A stretch of DNA of 64,000 nucleotides from Unio delphinus (Eukaryota > Mollusca > Bivalvia > Unionida > Unionidae): assembly GCA_029339505.1 (NCBI GenBank), contig JAQISU010000233.1:6783001-6847000 (forward strand), written 5' to 3'. The notes under the pieces are model-generated. The model did not search any database, was not told where the DNA came from, and saw only the letters and a program-made list of their open reading frames with translations. Made by a program: the position numbers and the translations under genes. Shown here piece after piece: positions 41,381-53,166 of the stretch (positions are counted from its first letter, which is position 1; every line of letters begins with the position of its first letter).

Positions 41381-41517
41381 GAGGGGCCCCGAGTGGTCGA
41401 GTGGTCTAAAGCGCTCTCCGTTACGGATCACTGCCATCTCACCTCTGTCTGCGTGGGTTCGAGTCTCAGATTCGTCCAACGTGGGTATGTGAGAAAGCTG
41501 GCCAGTAGATTCTCGTA
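41381..41517 (+). mobile_element. SINE-A 5' half, plus strand
   Basis: Intact tRNA-like head, ggccccgagtggtcgagtgg onwards, with B box gggttcgagtctc and body to gccagtagattctcgta, where it ends abruptly. Retroposons are usually truncated at the 5' end, so loss of the 3' half suggests a later deletion or rearrangement. It lies head-to-head with the preceding minus-strand copy. Confidence 0.88.
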
Positions 41518-41717
41518 TTCTCTAGCTTCTGTTCTAGTCTCACCACGAGATCTAGAGAATGATATTTTAAGCACCTAAAGACACAAGAGAAAACTGATTG
41601 GCGCCCAAATTATTTTGGTAAAATGAAGCGACTTGGTATAAGGGACATAACTTCTACAAGCCTATAGTTAGGTTTAGTATCGAGTCAAATTAAGTACAAT
41701 TTATTTATAATCATGCT

Positions 41718-41924
<207 letters not shown>

Positions 41925-42227
41925 GAAAATTTAAATTACATAATTCACAAAACATACATTAACTACTGCACCTCATACAGCAATATAAATTGATAAATTA
42001 CTTACATATAAAAGTATAATAAGCTTCGTAAGGACAATACATGGCATTTCATATTCGAAAAGTATACTCTTAATATGGGATGAAGGAGGTAAATGGTATA
42101 ACTTTGACACGGTGATGTAGTAGTTTATCTACGAATGTAATGAAAGGTACCACAAAGAGTCTTCCACATGTGTAAAGTGACTTTCAGGTAATAACACTAA
42201 TACTGGCAAATTGTCATTCTGAAATCT

Positions 42228-42280
<53 letters not shown>
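42228..42280. repeat. (CT)n microsatellite
   Basis: About 26 CT units. Confidence 0.96.
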
Positions 42281-42283
<3 letters not shown>

Positions 42284-42409
42284 CTTAAACATCACCCTTC
42301 TATACATTCGTAAGTACACAAAATAATTAAATATGTCACTGTTTAGACATTTAAATGTAGAAGAAAAAAAATGAGGAAGATGTATCTTGTAGTTCGTTAT
42401 GTTGTATCT

Positions 42410-42625
42410 GGCCGTAAGTCTGGTAGACCGCACAATGGTGGACTAATGGTGGACTGCATTTTGCCTTACGTCTGGCAGAATGTACCATGTCTCAAGACCG
42501 GTGGACTGCATCATGCCTTACGTCTGGTAGACTGTGCCATGTCTCAAGACCGGTGGACTGCATCATGCCTTACATCTGGTAGACTGTACCATGTCTCAAG
42601 ACCGGTGGACTGCACCATGCCTTAC
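42410..42625. repeat. 52-bp minisatellite, about 4 copies
   Basis: Unit contains gtagactgtaccatgtctca, then agaccggtggactgcatcat and gccttacgtctg. The left units are degraded. The array is interrupted at 42626 by a copied block and one more partial unit, catcatgccttacgtttgat, follows it at about 42773. Confidence 0.9.
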
Positions 42626-42770
42626 AACAAGAGCATATATAATGGTCCAACAACACATGATGCGAAAACTGGTCTGGATCAATGTACAGATTATGCGAAT
42701 ACTGGTTTGGGTCGGTGTTGTTAGTACACATGATGCGAGTACTGGTCTAGATCGATGTAGTACAATTCTG
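42626..42770. repeat. 145-bp exact duplicate of 40572-40716 inserted in the 52-bp array
   Basis: Base-for-base identical to the left end of the 35-bp minisatellite locus 2 kb upstream, starting aacaagagcatatataatgg and ending gtagtacaattctg. Sequence diverges immediately on both sides. The flanks on both sides belong to the 52-bp array, so the block was copied into it. Confidence 0.93.
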
Positions 42771-42799
42771 GTCATCATGCCTTACGTTTGATGGATTGT

Positions 42800-43712
42800 A
42801 TAAGGAGAGATATTAGACAGACATAGTATAATGGTGGTTTCCAAATCATCGACAACAAACTATCGATGTCACCTTGTTTGCATTGTAACGAAAATAATAA
42901 AATCATCTCGATTGATAGGAAATCAAACTACTTCTTATAAAATATACTTAGGTATGAATCAGGGACGCAAATTTAATTTTTTCAGAAGTGGAGGTGGTGT
43001 GTGTGTGTGTGTGTAAAACTTGGCGATCTTCTCAATTTTACAGCACATGCAAATTCAAATCCCCCTGTCCCGCTCCGCATGGATTGAAGAAGCTCAAAAA
43101 TAATTATTCATTCAAACTTTCCATTTTAAATTCTTGCATGATATGTAAAAGATCATAATAGTTTGCTTTCTGTTTGAAACGATGGGAAAACATTTTTGCG
43201 CCCCATCTGCCACCCCAAAAGTATGACAGACACTTTCCTGTCAGTATCGATCTGTAGTAATCTAAAGATGTATCAGTATCTAAGAGGTCAAAGGGCGCAC
43301 CTTGGACAACAATGTCCCAGCTCAGCTTTCCAGTCGTGGGGTTCAATTCTAACCAGGTTAGAACATTATGCATTACGAAATATGAGTAAAGGGAAACTAC
43401 TCCATCAGGCCTACTTACTTTGTCACAACTAATAAAAGCTTCCAGTTAACGAAACATAAAAAGGTTGTAATGGTAATTTATAAACTGACACAATAAACAG
43501 TTTGCTATTGAAATAACTGTCGGCCACAATCTGTCTTAATGTTAGTATCACCTGTTAAAACTGTTGATGAGTTCTAAAAAAACAGTCAATGGTATGTATT
43601 GTCAGTTTACAAACTGGAAAACGATGCAGATTGAGTAGTAATGGGGTAATACTCTAAAAAAATCGATATTAAATGCAGAAAAATGTAATGCACAAAATAT
43701 TATACGTAAATC

Positions 43713-43752
<40 letters not shown>

Positions 43753-46394
43753 AAATCTATCCACTGATTCATTCACGCGCGTGTGTCAGCGTCAATTCAT
43801 AGTCGAATCATCTATGAGTGTGTATGCAAATCAGCGACAAAATAATTAACTGTAACTGCGAAGTCTAAGACAGTTTTCGCAAATTTTCCGTCGAATACTA
43901 TTTCATGTACCTCTCAATGACTGACACACATCAAAATCAATAAAGGGCATGTGCAAAACGTCTTTGCTGTGACTTCAGTTTTAAATATCTAATAAACAAG
44001 CCAGGCAGGAAAGAATATTTTTGTCGAGAATATTTTCTAGAGGTCAAAAGTAACGTGCGATGCAGGCGCAGCCGTAGGATGTACAGGGAAAATAGTGTAG
44101 TGAAACTGAAAATGTGAGTCTTCTATCTGAAAATTTTATTGAAAGCATAATACATTTATTTTAAGGTACTGGGCAAGGGTTCATCAAAATATTTTTCGGA
44201 CTTATGATGAAGGAGGTTACTCAATTTTACATTCTCCCTTGCTGTAACATTGACCTTGAAGCTAGAAGTATGCCTATAAATATGCGAAACTATCTCAAAT
44301 CAAGATAATACGCTCAGCATGTGCAGTACGTGTAGATATTTGCATATTACGCAACCTAGGTAAATGACAGTAACCTAAAAATGACAAACCTAAAAATGAC
44401 AGAGAAGGAGAAACATTTCTGATACAGAGTAGTATACTGTAAAATCAGGCGCCGTCTAGTAATATCACAATGGGGATTGTAGATTTCGCTTGATAATCTT
44501 ACAATACCTTCTATACCCGCTGTATGCAACTAGAAACTTCAATGGCACTGGAATGCAGTGAATGCAAAGGTTGTAAGCATAAGGGGAAATGAAGTCTGTG
44601 GCAAAACTTAAATGTGTAAACATTGTAAATAGCATTTTCTCGCGTTCGGCACTCGATGTCTTAAATGTGGTATCGTAGTAAAGTCACATGTTCAACCTTG
44701 CCGACCATATGAGTTTGTTTCCGAGTATTATCATGCTCGTAGGCAAACACTCTCTAACGTAATTAATACAGAATCTCTCATCAACGGGAAAAAAAACAAG
44801 TTTTTAACACCATTGAGCAAAACGATATGAAATAATAGCTAGGATTTAATCAATTGCAATTTTCGATCCTGGTAAAGTAAACTTGATTTTGAAAATGTGA
44901 TGCCATTTGGAATTGGATAATGATTTTCGCTGATGAACAAGCATGTCAACAGCACAGTCGATTCAACTCATGCAGCTCACGCATGGGCGTGAGATACAAA
45001 TATCAAGTGGTATGCGAAAAGATGAGCTCCATACAATAAAACAACTTCAACCGGATAAACCACATCAGGTTACACCAGCAGCAAAACAATAGAAACCATA
45101 ATATGCATGCGTAGCTCAACATTACCAAGAGGCACAAGGAAGAAGAATTCACTTGCGTTAATAGAAATCACGGTGGAACTGTATTGAACCATGAAGCAGC
45201 TTCATGTAATAAATAGCAGAACAAGTAAAACATCAAGATTATTCCATGAGCCAGGCGGGCGGAAATAGCATACGTAGTTAATGATGAACACAACCACTGA
45301 CATTCGAATAAAAATGCCTTGGTAATTTTAAAGATTACCATGCGATCATCGAACCGTGTACGATCCAAGCAATGGCCCTAGAAAGTGTCTATCGAAGATA
45401 GGTCCCATATCAACTTTATGTCACGGTTAAGTTGGACCTTGTTATCGGTATGTATTTGAATATGCCGCCTAATCGTAAGTCATCAGATAATAGATGCGTT
45501 AAACAATAACCACTAGGATTCATGGGGGTGATCTTAAACCGAAAAGATAATGGGGGTAATTAATGTAAATTTGATACAGGCTTTGAAAACAGTTTGATGA
45601 ATTCTTGATAAACGAATGGAAATTCAACTCTACATATTATCTCCCAAATATGACATTTCCCAGGTCTACTTTTATTAAGACACAAAAATATTATAATATA
45701 TGATAAATATGAAAATCGACGACAGTCGATGATTGAATGGCCAGTCGAGTCCACGTTACATCATGCACATGATAATACATATCACCCGCGACAATACTAA
45801 AATACCTGGGTGATCTCAAGTTTGGGAACAGAGGCTTTGCTGTACACATTATTAAAGATTTACTTAAAGGTTTGAAGAATTCGAGCTTTGGGGCAAACAT
45901 TTTTCTTTTCTTGAGCAATCTTCCCGTATGCACAGCAAAATTACGTATGGGCAGACTCAGATTCATTTGCGGTTGCTGAGCAACGTGAATGGTTCAGAGT
46001 CTTTGTATCATTACTCGTGGATACAAATAACTTTACCAGTTGCTTAACCTACACACCAAGCACAAAGTTAAAACTTTGCATGCAGACTTTGCGTGCATAT
46101 ATTCATCAACCAACATTTGTTTAACGGACTTGACATTTACTGGGTGGTATCAATGAACATCCGCAGTTTTTCTTCATGCAAGAAACTGATAGAAACATAC
46201 AAACTTCACCACGGTGCAATGAAAAAGAAAGGTACGTGGACTTCAGAACGTTTATACTTTTGCGCGGAAGCATCGATTTCAACAACAAAGCCAATGCGGG
46301 TTTAGTTACATCGTTGTTCGATGTGATGGAACAGCTGAACCGTCAATTTCTCAGTAAATATAAGTGATGAATTCTGAATGTGGTGAATAGTTTA
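42800..46394. other. No intact gene recognised
   Basis: Contains short GT tracts at about 42989-43014 and 43714-43750 and a decayed Cys-rich segment at 44542-44837, annotated separately. Other frames (43104-43432, 45691-45966, 46093-46367) lack motifs or splice context. Confidence 0.5.
44542..44837 (+). pseudogene. Possible decayed Cys-rich (zinc-binding-like) coding remnant
   Basis: From ATG at 44542 the frame reads MALECSECKGCKHKGK and stops. After a +1 shift the next frame reads VCGKT, stop, MCKHCK, stop, HFLAFGTRCLKCGIVVKSH and continues open for about 45 more codons to a stop near 44837. Repeated Cys-X2-Cys spacing and a His between pairs look like a zinc ribbon or RING-like fold. Only one frameshift and two stops separate the pieces. 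I do not recognise the family, and chance is a real alternative. Confidence 0.22.
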
Positions 46395-46950
46395 CAGAAT
46401 TGCCTCCGACAACTGTTTTATGAGAGAATTTCTTCCAAATTCACTATTGGATTATGTTAATTTCACTATTGGATTATGTTAATTTCACTATTGGGTTATG
46501 TTAATTCACTATTGGATTATGTTAATTTCACTATTGCATCTAAACGTGGACTGACTGGATTTTCAGATGGGTCTTATTTAACACTTGGAAATTTCGTGTG
46601 AAATACACGCCCCTTATTTAGTGTAGCCAGTCAGTACTAATATATTTACAGCCCTTTTATAACTAGGCGAAAAAGATTCGGTCATTATGACTCTAGGTTT
46701 TCCAATAACTGCCAGGGAAAATATCAAATTCTGACAGTTTCGACATAAAATCGAACTTAACCTTTTCTGCTATTCTTGTGTGTTAAACAAAAACTTAGTT
46801 AAGGATCACTTCCTCTTCCGACACAGGCATTATAAATCAGTGCAATATAGGGATCTGACTAGCATTCGTTCTCATAAACCTAAATAATTGTTATCTGGCC
46901 CAAATTAATGTGCTCTTTATAGATCGACATAAATTCGCACCCTCACATAT
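46395..46950. repeat. Dispersed repeat H, copy 2
   Basis: Paralogous to 3495-3985 in the same orientation. Differs by an internal tandem expansion at 46437-46538. Confidence 0.75.
46437..46538. repeat. 22-bp minisatellite within repeat H, about 4.5 copies
   Basis: Unit tttcactattggattatgtt plus aa, with one unit one base short. The paralogous copy near 3548-3577 has the corresponding segment once, ttcactctctgactacgtta. Confidence 0.9.
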
Positions 46951-47659
46951 GGTTAGAAGTACATGTAGTTGTACCAGTAAAAGATAGAGTGATTGGTTTG
47001 AAGTACGTGAAGTAAGTAAAAATGCGTGAATAATTAGAAGCGCGTGAAGTTTCTGAATGTGAAAAAGTCAAGCAACATTTTGAGCAATTATACTTCGCGA
47101 TTTACAAATACGGAATCGTCTGCACCTGCGGTGTTAGCGTTGTTGTCTAGGTTAGCAGTGCAGCCGTGTGTATTAACTTACACTATGGCTTTAGATATTA
47201 CTCTCTAAATCGTAGTCAAACTATTCGCATGTAACATGAGGTGCAAAAATAGAAGAATTGGGAACAGAAGTTATTGACCTAGAATATGAAGCGAAATATA
47301 AAAGCTCCGTTGTAATTCTACTCGGTTTGGATACAATTTACGATTGTAATTCTGTTATACCCTGCACGCTTCATGTGGGTTCATCAATTGATGTGGCTGA
47401 TGTGATGGAGCGACTGATGCAGTTTGCTAGATACACAGTGGAAAATATTTATATTTATACGAAGTATTCGTCAGCCATTTTTAACATGCTGTATAATCAC
47501 ATGAAGACGCGGATTGGTTGATGCACAATGCGTCTCGTTGTGGATCAGAAACAATATTCAGGGTGAAATCACGAAACAACTACTCGCCAAACTATGAAAA
47601 GAGACGCTTGAATGCGATTCACACATGATAAATCATGTATTTCTTGTTCGTGTTGTATG
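46951..47659. other. No gene recognised; one protein-like frame
   Basis: A plus frame at 47258-47521 (87 codons, non-ATG start) has helix-like composition near its end, but no family, start or splice site can be assigned. Confidence 0.4.
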
Positions 47660-47880
47660 AAGGGTTTATTAAGGGTTTAGCGCCGCTGTTAATCAGTTTT
47701 CGACTATACATCGCAGCGTATATTTCTAAAATCACATAGAGAGAAACAAAAAACACCACGGGAAGTACTGGCAAGCTTTCTCAAATGCACACATTGTCGC
47801 AGACAGAGATGAAATATGTCTGATTGTCGAACGCCTTTGACCAGTCGGCCACACTAGGTCCTGAAGAGAAAATAATAGTG
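47660..47880 (-). mobile_element. Old, diverged SINE-A-like copy, minus strand
   Basis: On the plus strand it starts gggtttagcgccgct and includes tactggcaagctttctcaaa and ends in cgcctttgaccagtcggcca. These correspond to the tail end, body and A-box head of SINE-A read in reverse. The middle matches poorly and the B box is not recognisable, so it is either much older or a related subfamily. Confidence 0.6.
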
Positions 47881-48944
47881 TCTGGATCTGAAAAGATCAT
47901 CATACACCACAAATGACTCAAGGTTATCAAATTGTAAAGAGTTGTATACGCATTATTCCTTGATGCTAAAGACATGGTCGTGCAGGTAAATATGCATGAC
48001 TGACTGGTAGAGTCGCTGGATATTTTTATGCCTCCAAAGTGTTGCCAAAAGTTGTGGCACACTAACGAATCTCCCGTCCAATCATCTGTTCTCGACAACG
48101 CACCAACTTATAAATCCGCCGTCTTGACAGACTTCCAGAACTAGCACGGACCCTACACTTTGCAACATCCTTGGTATAGCCTTGATTTAGCTCCAAAAGA
48201 TTGTTGGCTCAATCCTGGTATCAACGATTAACCGAGGGTCAATTTGAAATCCACCATTGGATGGAAATTTATAAACAAAATACCAAACAGTGAAGATACA
48301 AAATGGCAATTGATAACTGAATAATCAGGCTGAGAATGTGAATGGGTAGTATATACTGACGTCACTAATAAATAAAGTCCTTTTTACTGCGCATTAATAT
48401 TTAGAACTTTTTAAATACACATCGTATATTAAAAGCCAAATTTTCATTAACATATCTTCTTTGGTATGAACGTTATACTCTTACATGAATTAAGATTACT
48501 GATTCATACGTATTTAAAGTTCTACTACGAAACAAATATATAGGTCAAATTGACCTTATCCGTTATCATCACCCTGAGGCAGAGTGTGTGGCGACATGCA
48601 ACGTATATACGATAGATAACTGGGTCAGATTCCGTTATAGCGTCTTCAGTAGTTTGCAAGTTATACTCCACGCAAGGACACATGTCACGTGGTTATATTT
48701 TCCTTTCTTTGTCATGTTACTAACCTTGAAGAAAAGGGCGTAGTTAGTACGCGTCATGCCATCTGGTCAAGACAAAATACTCGGGCGTAATTTGAGTAAG
48801 ACATATTCAGGCTCGGATACAGGTCACACATTTAAATTCTCCCTTCCAATGACCTTAACGTTGATACACAAAGCGATAGCATCTTGTCATGATCTATATT
48901 TGAACAGAATCTTTAAAATATCTTCATCCGTTCGTCTGTCTCGG
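47881..48944. other. No gene recognised
   Basis: Nothing beyond short frames. Confidence 0.5.
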
Positions 48945-49232
48945 ATGTGGTCGCGGGTTCGAATTCCGGCTGAGTCATACCAAAGAATTACAAAAATGGT
49001 ACTAACAACTGCCTCGCCAGGAGCTCAGCATTATGAGTTTTGTATTAAAACTGGTCTGACTGGTGTCAGGATAATGTGACTAGGTGTGACATCATGCTAC
49101 ATGTCCACGGCATGAAAACCCAGTGCATAATATCCCAGTGCTAGACATCACTATAAACTGCCACACGGCAGACATCATAGCAATATGACTGAAACATTGT
49201 TAAAGTTAAGCTAAAAATCCAAATCTCCCCCC
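48945..49232 (+). mobile_element. SINE-B copy, plus strand, 5' end degraded
   Basis: Starts around the B box (gcgggttcgaattccggc), continues with caaaaatggtactaacaact and the body, with a small duplicated stretch aacccagtgcataatatccc, and ends near taaagttaagctaaaaatcc. The A-box half is not recognisable. Confidence 0.88.
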
Positions 49233-50112
49233 TCAAGCGGTTCATACGTTTTACCCTAAACAAGGACACATAACAGAATACTACATATCATGTATAACCT
49301 TGACACCGAGTCAGGAAGGGCGTCCTTACTGACGTCGAATACCGTTTGACGATGACGTATACAGGAAAACATTATTCAGCTACCTCCAAATTTAAAGTTT
49401 GTAGGACAAACGTAGAGTCTATAACAATGGCACATATTTAACATTAGAAGTATTTGAACAATATTGATAACTATATGTCGTTGTCAAACGGTTCATGTCG
49501 CCGACAAGAATGCAATTTATGAATTTATAACGTCATCCAATGTTTTTATATGATGATGTCATATAATTCTTCTGACATACGCATGCGCATCAAGAATGAA
49601 TTAACGAGGCTGATTAATAATACAATGTTATATCTGTAATATTTTTCTTTAGTTTAATCTTTAGAGTTCTGATATAGAAAAAGTTAAACTCTTCAGCTCT
49701 TGCTCGAGTACGAGAATTTGTTTTAATCAAGAACAAATTGACCCTACTTTGGAGGTTCGTTTCTAAATTCATTGGTGCCCAGCTTAATTTGGCAACACTT
49801 TCCATGGCCAGTAAATAGTAAAACCAGTGCCTTAAGATTTAGTCAAAGACTAATTCGCCAAACTTTGAGAAACTTCCGTAATTGAAAGTTTAGAAACCTC
49901 GATTTGAATTGCAGTAATTCGTTGCTTTCAAATCAGCACTAAGGAGGCATGGGTCAGTTTTTATGCACAAATTTAACGCTGCAATCACCGGCCTCATGTA
50001 ACAAAACATATAAAATAAAATACACAAGTGAGGTCAAAACAGTCCATAATTTTGGATATCTGTAGTAGATATCTGTAGATATATGTTGTATACTTGGCCA
50101 GAGACGTCAATG
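49233..50112. other. No gene recognised
   Basis: Unique-looking sequence without coding signal. Confidence 0.5.
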
Positions 50113-50585
50113 TCAGTTCATAGCTTAAGAAGTGTATGCACCTCAACCCAAATTTATATATGCAATTTTCACGTCCGAAGGTCGTGTTGGACACCATTTG
50201 ATATTCACAGTGCAAACGACTAACCCTTTTCCTAGATGACAGTTCTGCAAAACAGTGTGTACTTAACACGCTGATGCAATTGAAAACAGTTGTCATCCAG
50301 CCGTTTTTTTTTTAATATAGATATTCTACTTATTCCGAACCCATGTGTTTACTGCTATGGGAGACTAGCTCTTCTTCCTAGCCAACTATAAGTATTTCAC
50401 TATCAACATACTACAGAGTAGCTATGTGAGGTGTACATGCCTGGCATTAGTTACACGAGAAACACATGCCCGAAACACCTAGTTCACAAATATATCCATA
50501 TCAACAGCTAAAAAAATCACACCTAAACCTTAAGTTAAGAAATTTGTCAGGGGCCAATTTACGAACTATCCCCTGCCACATAAGC
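50113..50585. repeat. Dispersed repeat E, copy 2 (longest)
   Basis: Aligns with 25788-26190 over its right part and with 53480-53740 and 53790-53915 over its left part (cacgtccgaaggtcg versus catgtccgaaggccg, and the gttgtcatccag block). Ends near ctatcccctgccac. No ORF or TIR seen; the 100-codon minus frame over 49994-50296 is not conserved in the other copies. Confidence 0.75.
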
Positions 50586-50924
50586 AAATAAAGTACCGAT
50601 ATACCGTATTTTCACCAAGATAGAACATACTAGTTGACTGCGGTCTCGCGAGCGCATGAAATGTCAAAGAGTTGTCCATGAAATTTCTATTGGTTAATAG
50701 GGTAACCTCTATATGATCGCCAAACCTAGTAACAGGTGCTAATTATAAAATCATAGTCTAATATAAACGAGCTATTGCATGTGTACCATCTGGTATTTCA
50801 GATGGCACAGTTTACAAAGACGCTAGTCAGCCACTGCTAAAAACAAATCACTCAAGCGAGATATCAGACAATCCACGTACAGTAATCTATGCAATCTAAT
50901 CTTTATGCGTGGTTCATTTCGATA
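50586..50924. other. No gene recognised
   Basis: Nothing seen between repeat E and the 36-bp minisatellite. Confidence 0.5.
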
Positions 50925-51247
50925 TACAGATTACTTTATCGTCTATATCGCAATTAATATATAATTGTGTTTTATCATCTATATCGCAATTAATATATAA
51001 TTGTGTTTTATCATGTATATCGCAATTAATATATAATTGTGTTTTATCATGTATATCGCAATTAATATATAATTGTGTTTTATCATGTATATTGCAATTA
51101 ATATATAATTGTGTTTTATCATGTATATCGCAATTAATATATAATTGTGTTTTATCATGTATATTGCAATTAATATATAATTGTGTTTTATCATATAAAT
51201 TGCAATTAATATATAATTGTGTTTTATCATCTATATTGCAATTTCAT
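50925..51247. repeat. 36-bp minisatellite, about 9 copies
   Basis: Unit ttgtgttttatcatgtatat followed by cgcaattaatatataa, with C/T and G/C variants. The period is a multiple of three, so one plus frame reads a 12-residue repeat around LIYNCVLSCISQ and one minus frame reads MIKHNYILIAIY. This is phased openness rather than evidence for a protein. Confidence 0.95.
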
Positions 51248-51391
51248 ACAGATTTTCATCATAAATACAAATTAAGCATTATACGCCTAACAAGAATGTT
51301 ACCATATCTGTACAAATGTAACTCATGCCTAACCACAGCACTTTGTTTCCTTAAAAATCAGAATCACACACTCTTTTCCTTCACTCACCTA

Positions 51392-51645
51392 GGGTCCCCG
51401 AGTGGCAGAGTGGTCTAAAGCGCTGTCCGTTACGGATCACTACAATCTCACCTCTGTCTGAGTGGGTTCGAGTATCATATTCGGCTAATGTGGATATGTG
51501 AGAAAGCTTGCCAGTAGCTTCTCGTGGGTCGGTGGTTCTTTCCGGGGTTTATCCCGAGTTCTACCTCCACCATTAATACTGGCCACCATGTATAGCCTAT
51601 CGTGTGCTGAAAAATGGCGTTAAACCCTAAAAAAACAAACAACTC
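51392..51645 (+). mobile_element. Full-length SINE-A with perfect 10-bp target duplication
   Basis: Reference copy for the family. It starts gggtccccgagtggcagagt, B box gggttcgagtatc, complete body, 3' end gaaaaatggcgttaaaccct and a short A-rich tail (aaaaaaacaaacaact). The flanks cactcaccta at 51382-51391 and 51646-51655 are identical. About 254 bases. The intact duplication and full length suggest relatively recent retroposition. Confidence 0.95.
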
Positions 51646-52011
51646 CACTCACCTAAGAACAGCATACAGATGTAAATCAAGGTTCTGCCTCACTCAGCTA
51701 AGAATGTCATCGAGTTTTACTTATAACTACTACTCATTCACCTAAGAATGTCATGTTATTAACTATACCTTACTCCTATTCTACTCAGAAGAATGCCATA
51801 GTTGGAACTCTTAACTACTCTCCCACTCACGTGAGACTGACCTAAACTTTTTTTAAAATCTAACTCCTATATCAATCATATAAGACTGTCATATAGTTGT
51901 AACTCTTTCTAAAGGTGAGACACACCAACACCAGTATGACTACGTAAGTTCTCCTTATTTTCTCCATGTATGCAAGGTTTATGTATCCAACGGTTATTGA
52001 TATGTTAGATG

Positions 52012-52715
52012 TCGCTAGCAAGGCTGAATCAATGTGAATTTTCTCGGTAATATTGTCCCACAGATCCACACGTCAGAGAATATTATGCTTTCACATTAAT
52101 GCCGTTCGAAGATTCATAACCGAAAACAAACCAAACAAAATAGTTATTGTTTTAATCAACTAAAATGTCCAAAAGCTGTCAGAAGTCGATTATAGTTATC
52201 AATTTTCTCGATCGACATTTTAAGTTTAAAGTCTAGTCTGATATTTGAAGCGCTCATTTTGATTCCGACTCAGCATAGTCTGTCACACGAGCAATTAGAC
52301 AGTTTATATGAGAAAGATTGTTCCAGTAAGATATAGTGCCGCCATCACAACTATCGAGACGATGAGAAAAAAAGTAAAGCAACAGTAGAGGAATCATTAG
52401 TTTAAAAAAAAATAAAAACACAGTTTCATTTCCATTCCTTACTTATTGATCATCGTTTATTTCTAGGTAATATGAATTCTTAAACACAAAAGTCAAAATG
52501 TCCGGTTAGCATAGTCAGATGAGTAAAGATTAATTGACAAACAAAATAACCCATGGCATTGGAAAAATGCATGAAAAGATGTTTCTTTCATTAGCCTTGC
52601 AAACAAAGTAGTTGATGGGGTCTTCATAGTGTTACAAACAACAGTGTTTCAGCAACATCGTACATAATAGTTTTTAAAATTAGCACCTTGGAAAGAGCTT
52701 GCACATTTACAGTGA
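52012..52715 (-). repeat. Non-coding paralogue of the alpha-tubulin 3' UTR and flank
   Basis: Aligns along its length with 61547-62430. Shared blocks include tcgctagcaag, ttctcggta, cagcatagtc, tagtgccgccatcacaact and the perfectly shared tgatcatcgtttatttcta, which contains the minus-strand AATAAA signal. Similarity fades near 52715, where the tubulin copy still has about 55 bases of 3' UTR to go. No tubulin codons follow in 52716-53100. Either a tubulin paralogue lost its coding part or a repeat lies in both places. Confidence 0.78.
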
Positions 52716-53091
52716 ACATCATTTGGTGTCAAAAATGACCTTCTGACCTGTATATGTAAATTTGCAGTTTCGGTGAGACTGATTTGCCTTGCCAAGTAGA
52801 TACAATTGTTCTGCTTTGTTTTATTATAGTTATCCATAACTATATGTACCTTTCTGACATGACCCGTCTATTGTTATCTTGGATAAACTTTCATATTTGG
52901 CAGGTGGATACTGCATTAAATTTGTGTATTAAAATTTGTGTATTAGAATTCCGTTGGACGCTTTTAAGTAGTTTGCTATTTCGATTACGTCCCACGGGGG
53001 ATAAATGGTCTCATTAAAAGAATGCGAGCTATACATCTTATTTTATTCTGCGTGAATACACGCATTTGTTATTTTTTGGTTGTTGTTTTTT
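52716..53091. other. No gene recognised
   Basis: The place where a tubulin coding exon would be expected if 52012-52715 were its 3' flank. I see no tubulin-like codons in any frame; the 77-codon plus frame at 52784-53017 is not similar to tubulin. Confidence 0.6.
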
Positions 53092-53166
53092 TGGCTTAAC
53101 ACTTTTCAATGCATGGTAGGTTATAACATGGCGGCCAGAATAACTGGTAGGGCAAGAACCCGGGAA
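53092..53166 (-). mobile_element. SINE-A 3' fragment, minus strand
   Basis: Only the 3' portion remains: plus-strand ggcttaacacttttcaatgc, then acatggcggccagaat and gcaagaacccgggaaag. Confidence 0.8.

Noticed and set aside
41381..41480. tRNA-like sequences with A and B boxes (also at 29401, 51392, 56172 and others)
   Set aside because: They are heads of SINE-A and SINE-B, continuing into a conserved non-tRNA body and repeated in many copies; no cloverleaf of a functional tRNA gene was supported.
46093..47521. Two frames sharing a VME-like segment (46176-46367 and 47258-47521)
   Set aside because: Similarity is confined to about a dozen bases (gatgtgatgga) and does not extend; likely chance.
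50909..51418. A 169-codon plus frame with a 12-residue repeat
   Set aside because: It is the 36-base minisatellite read in phase; no signal peptide, start context or conserved non-repeat part.
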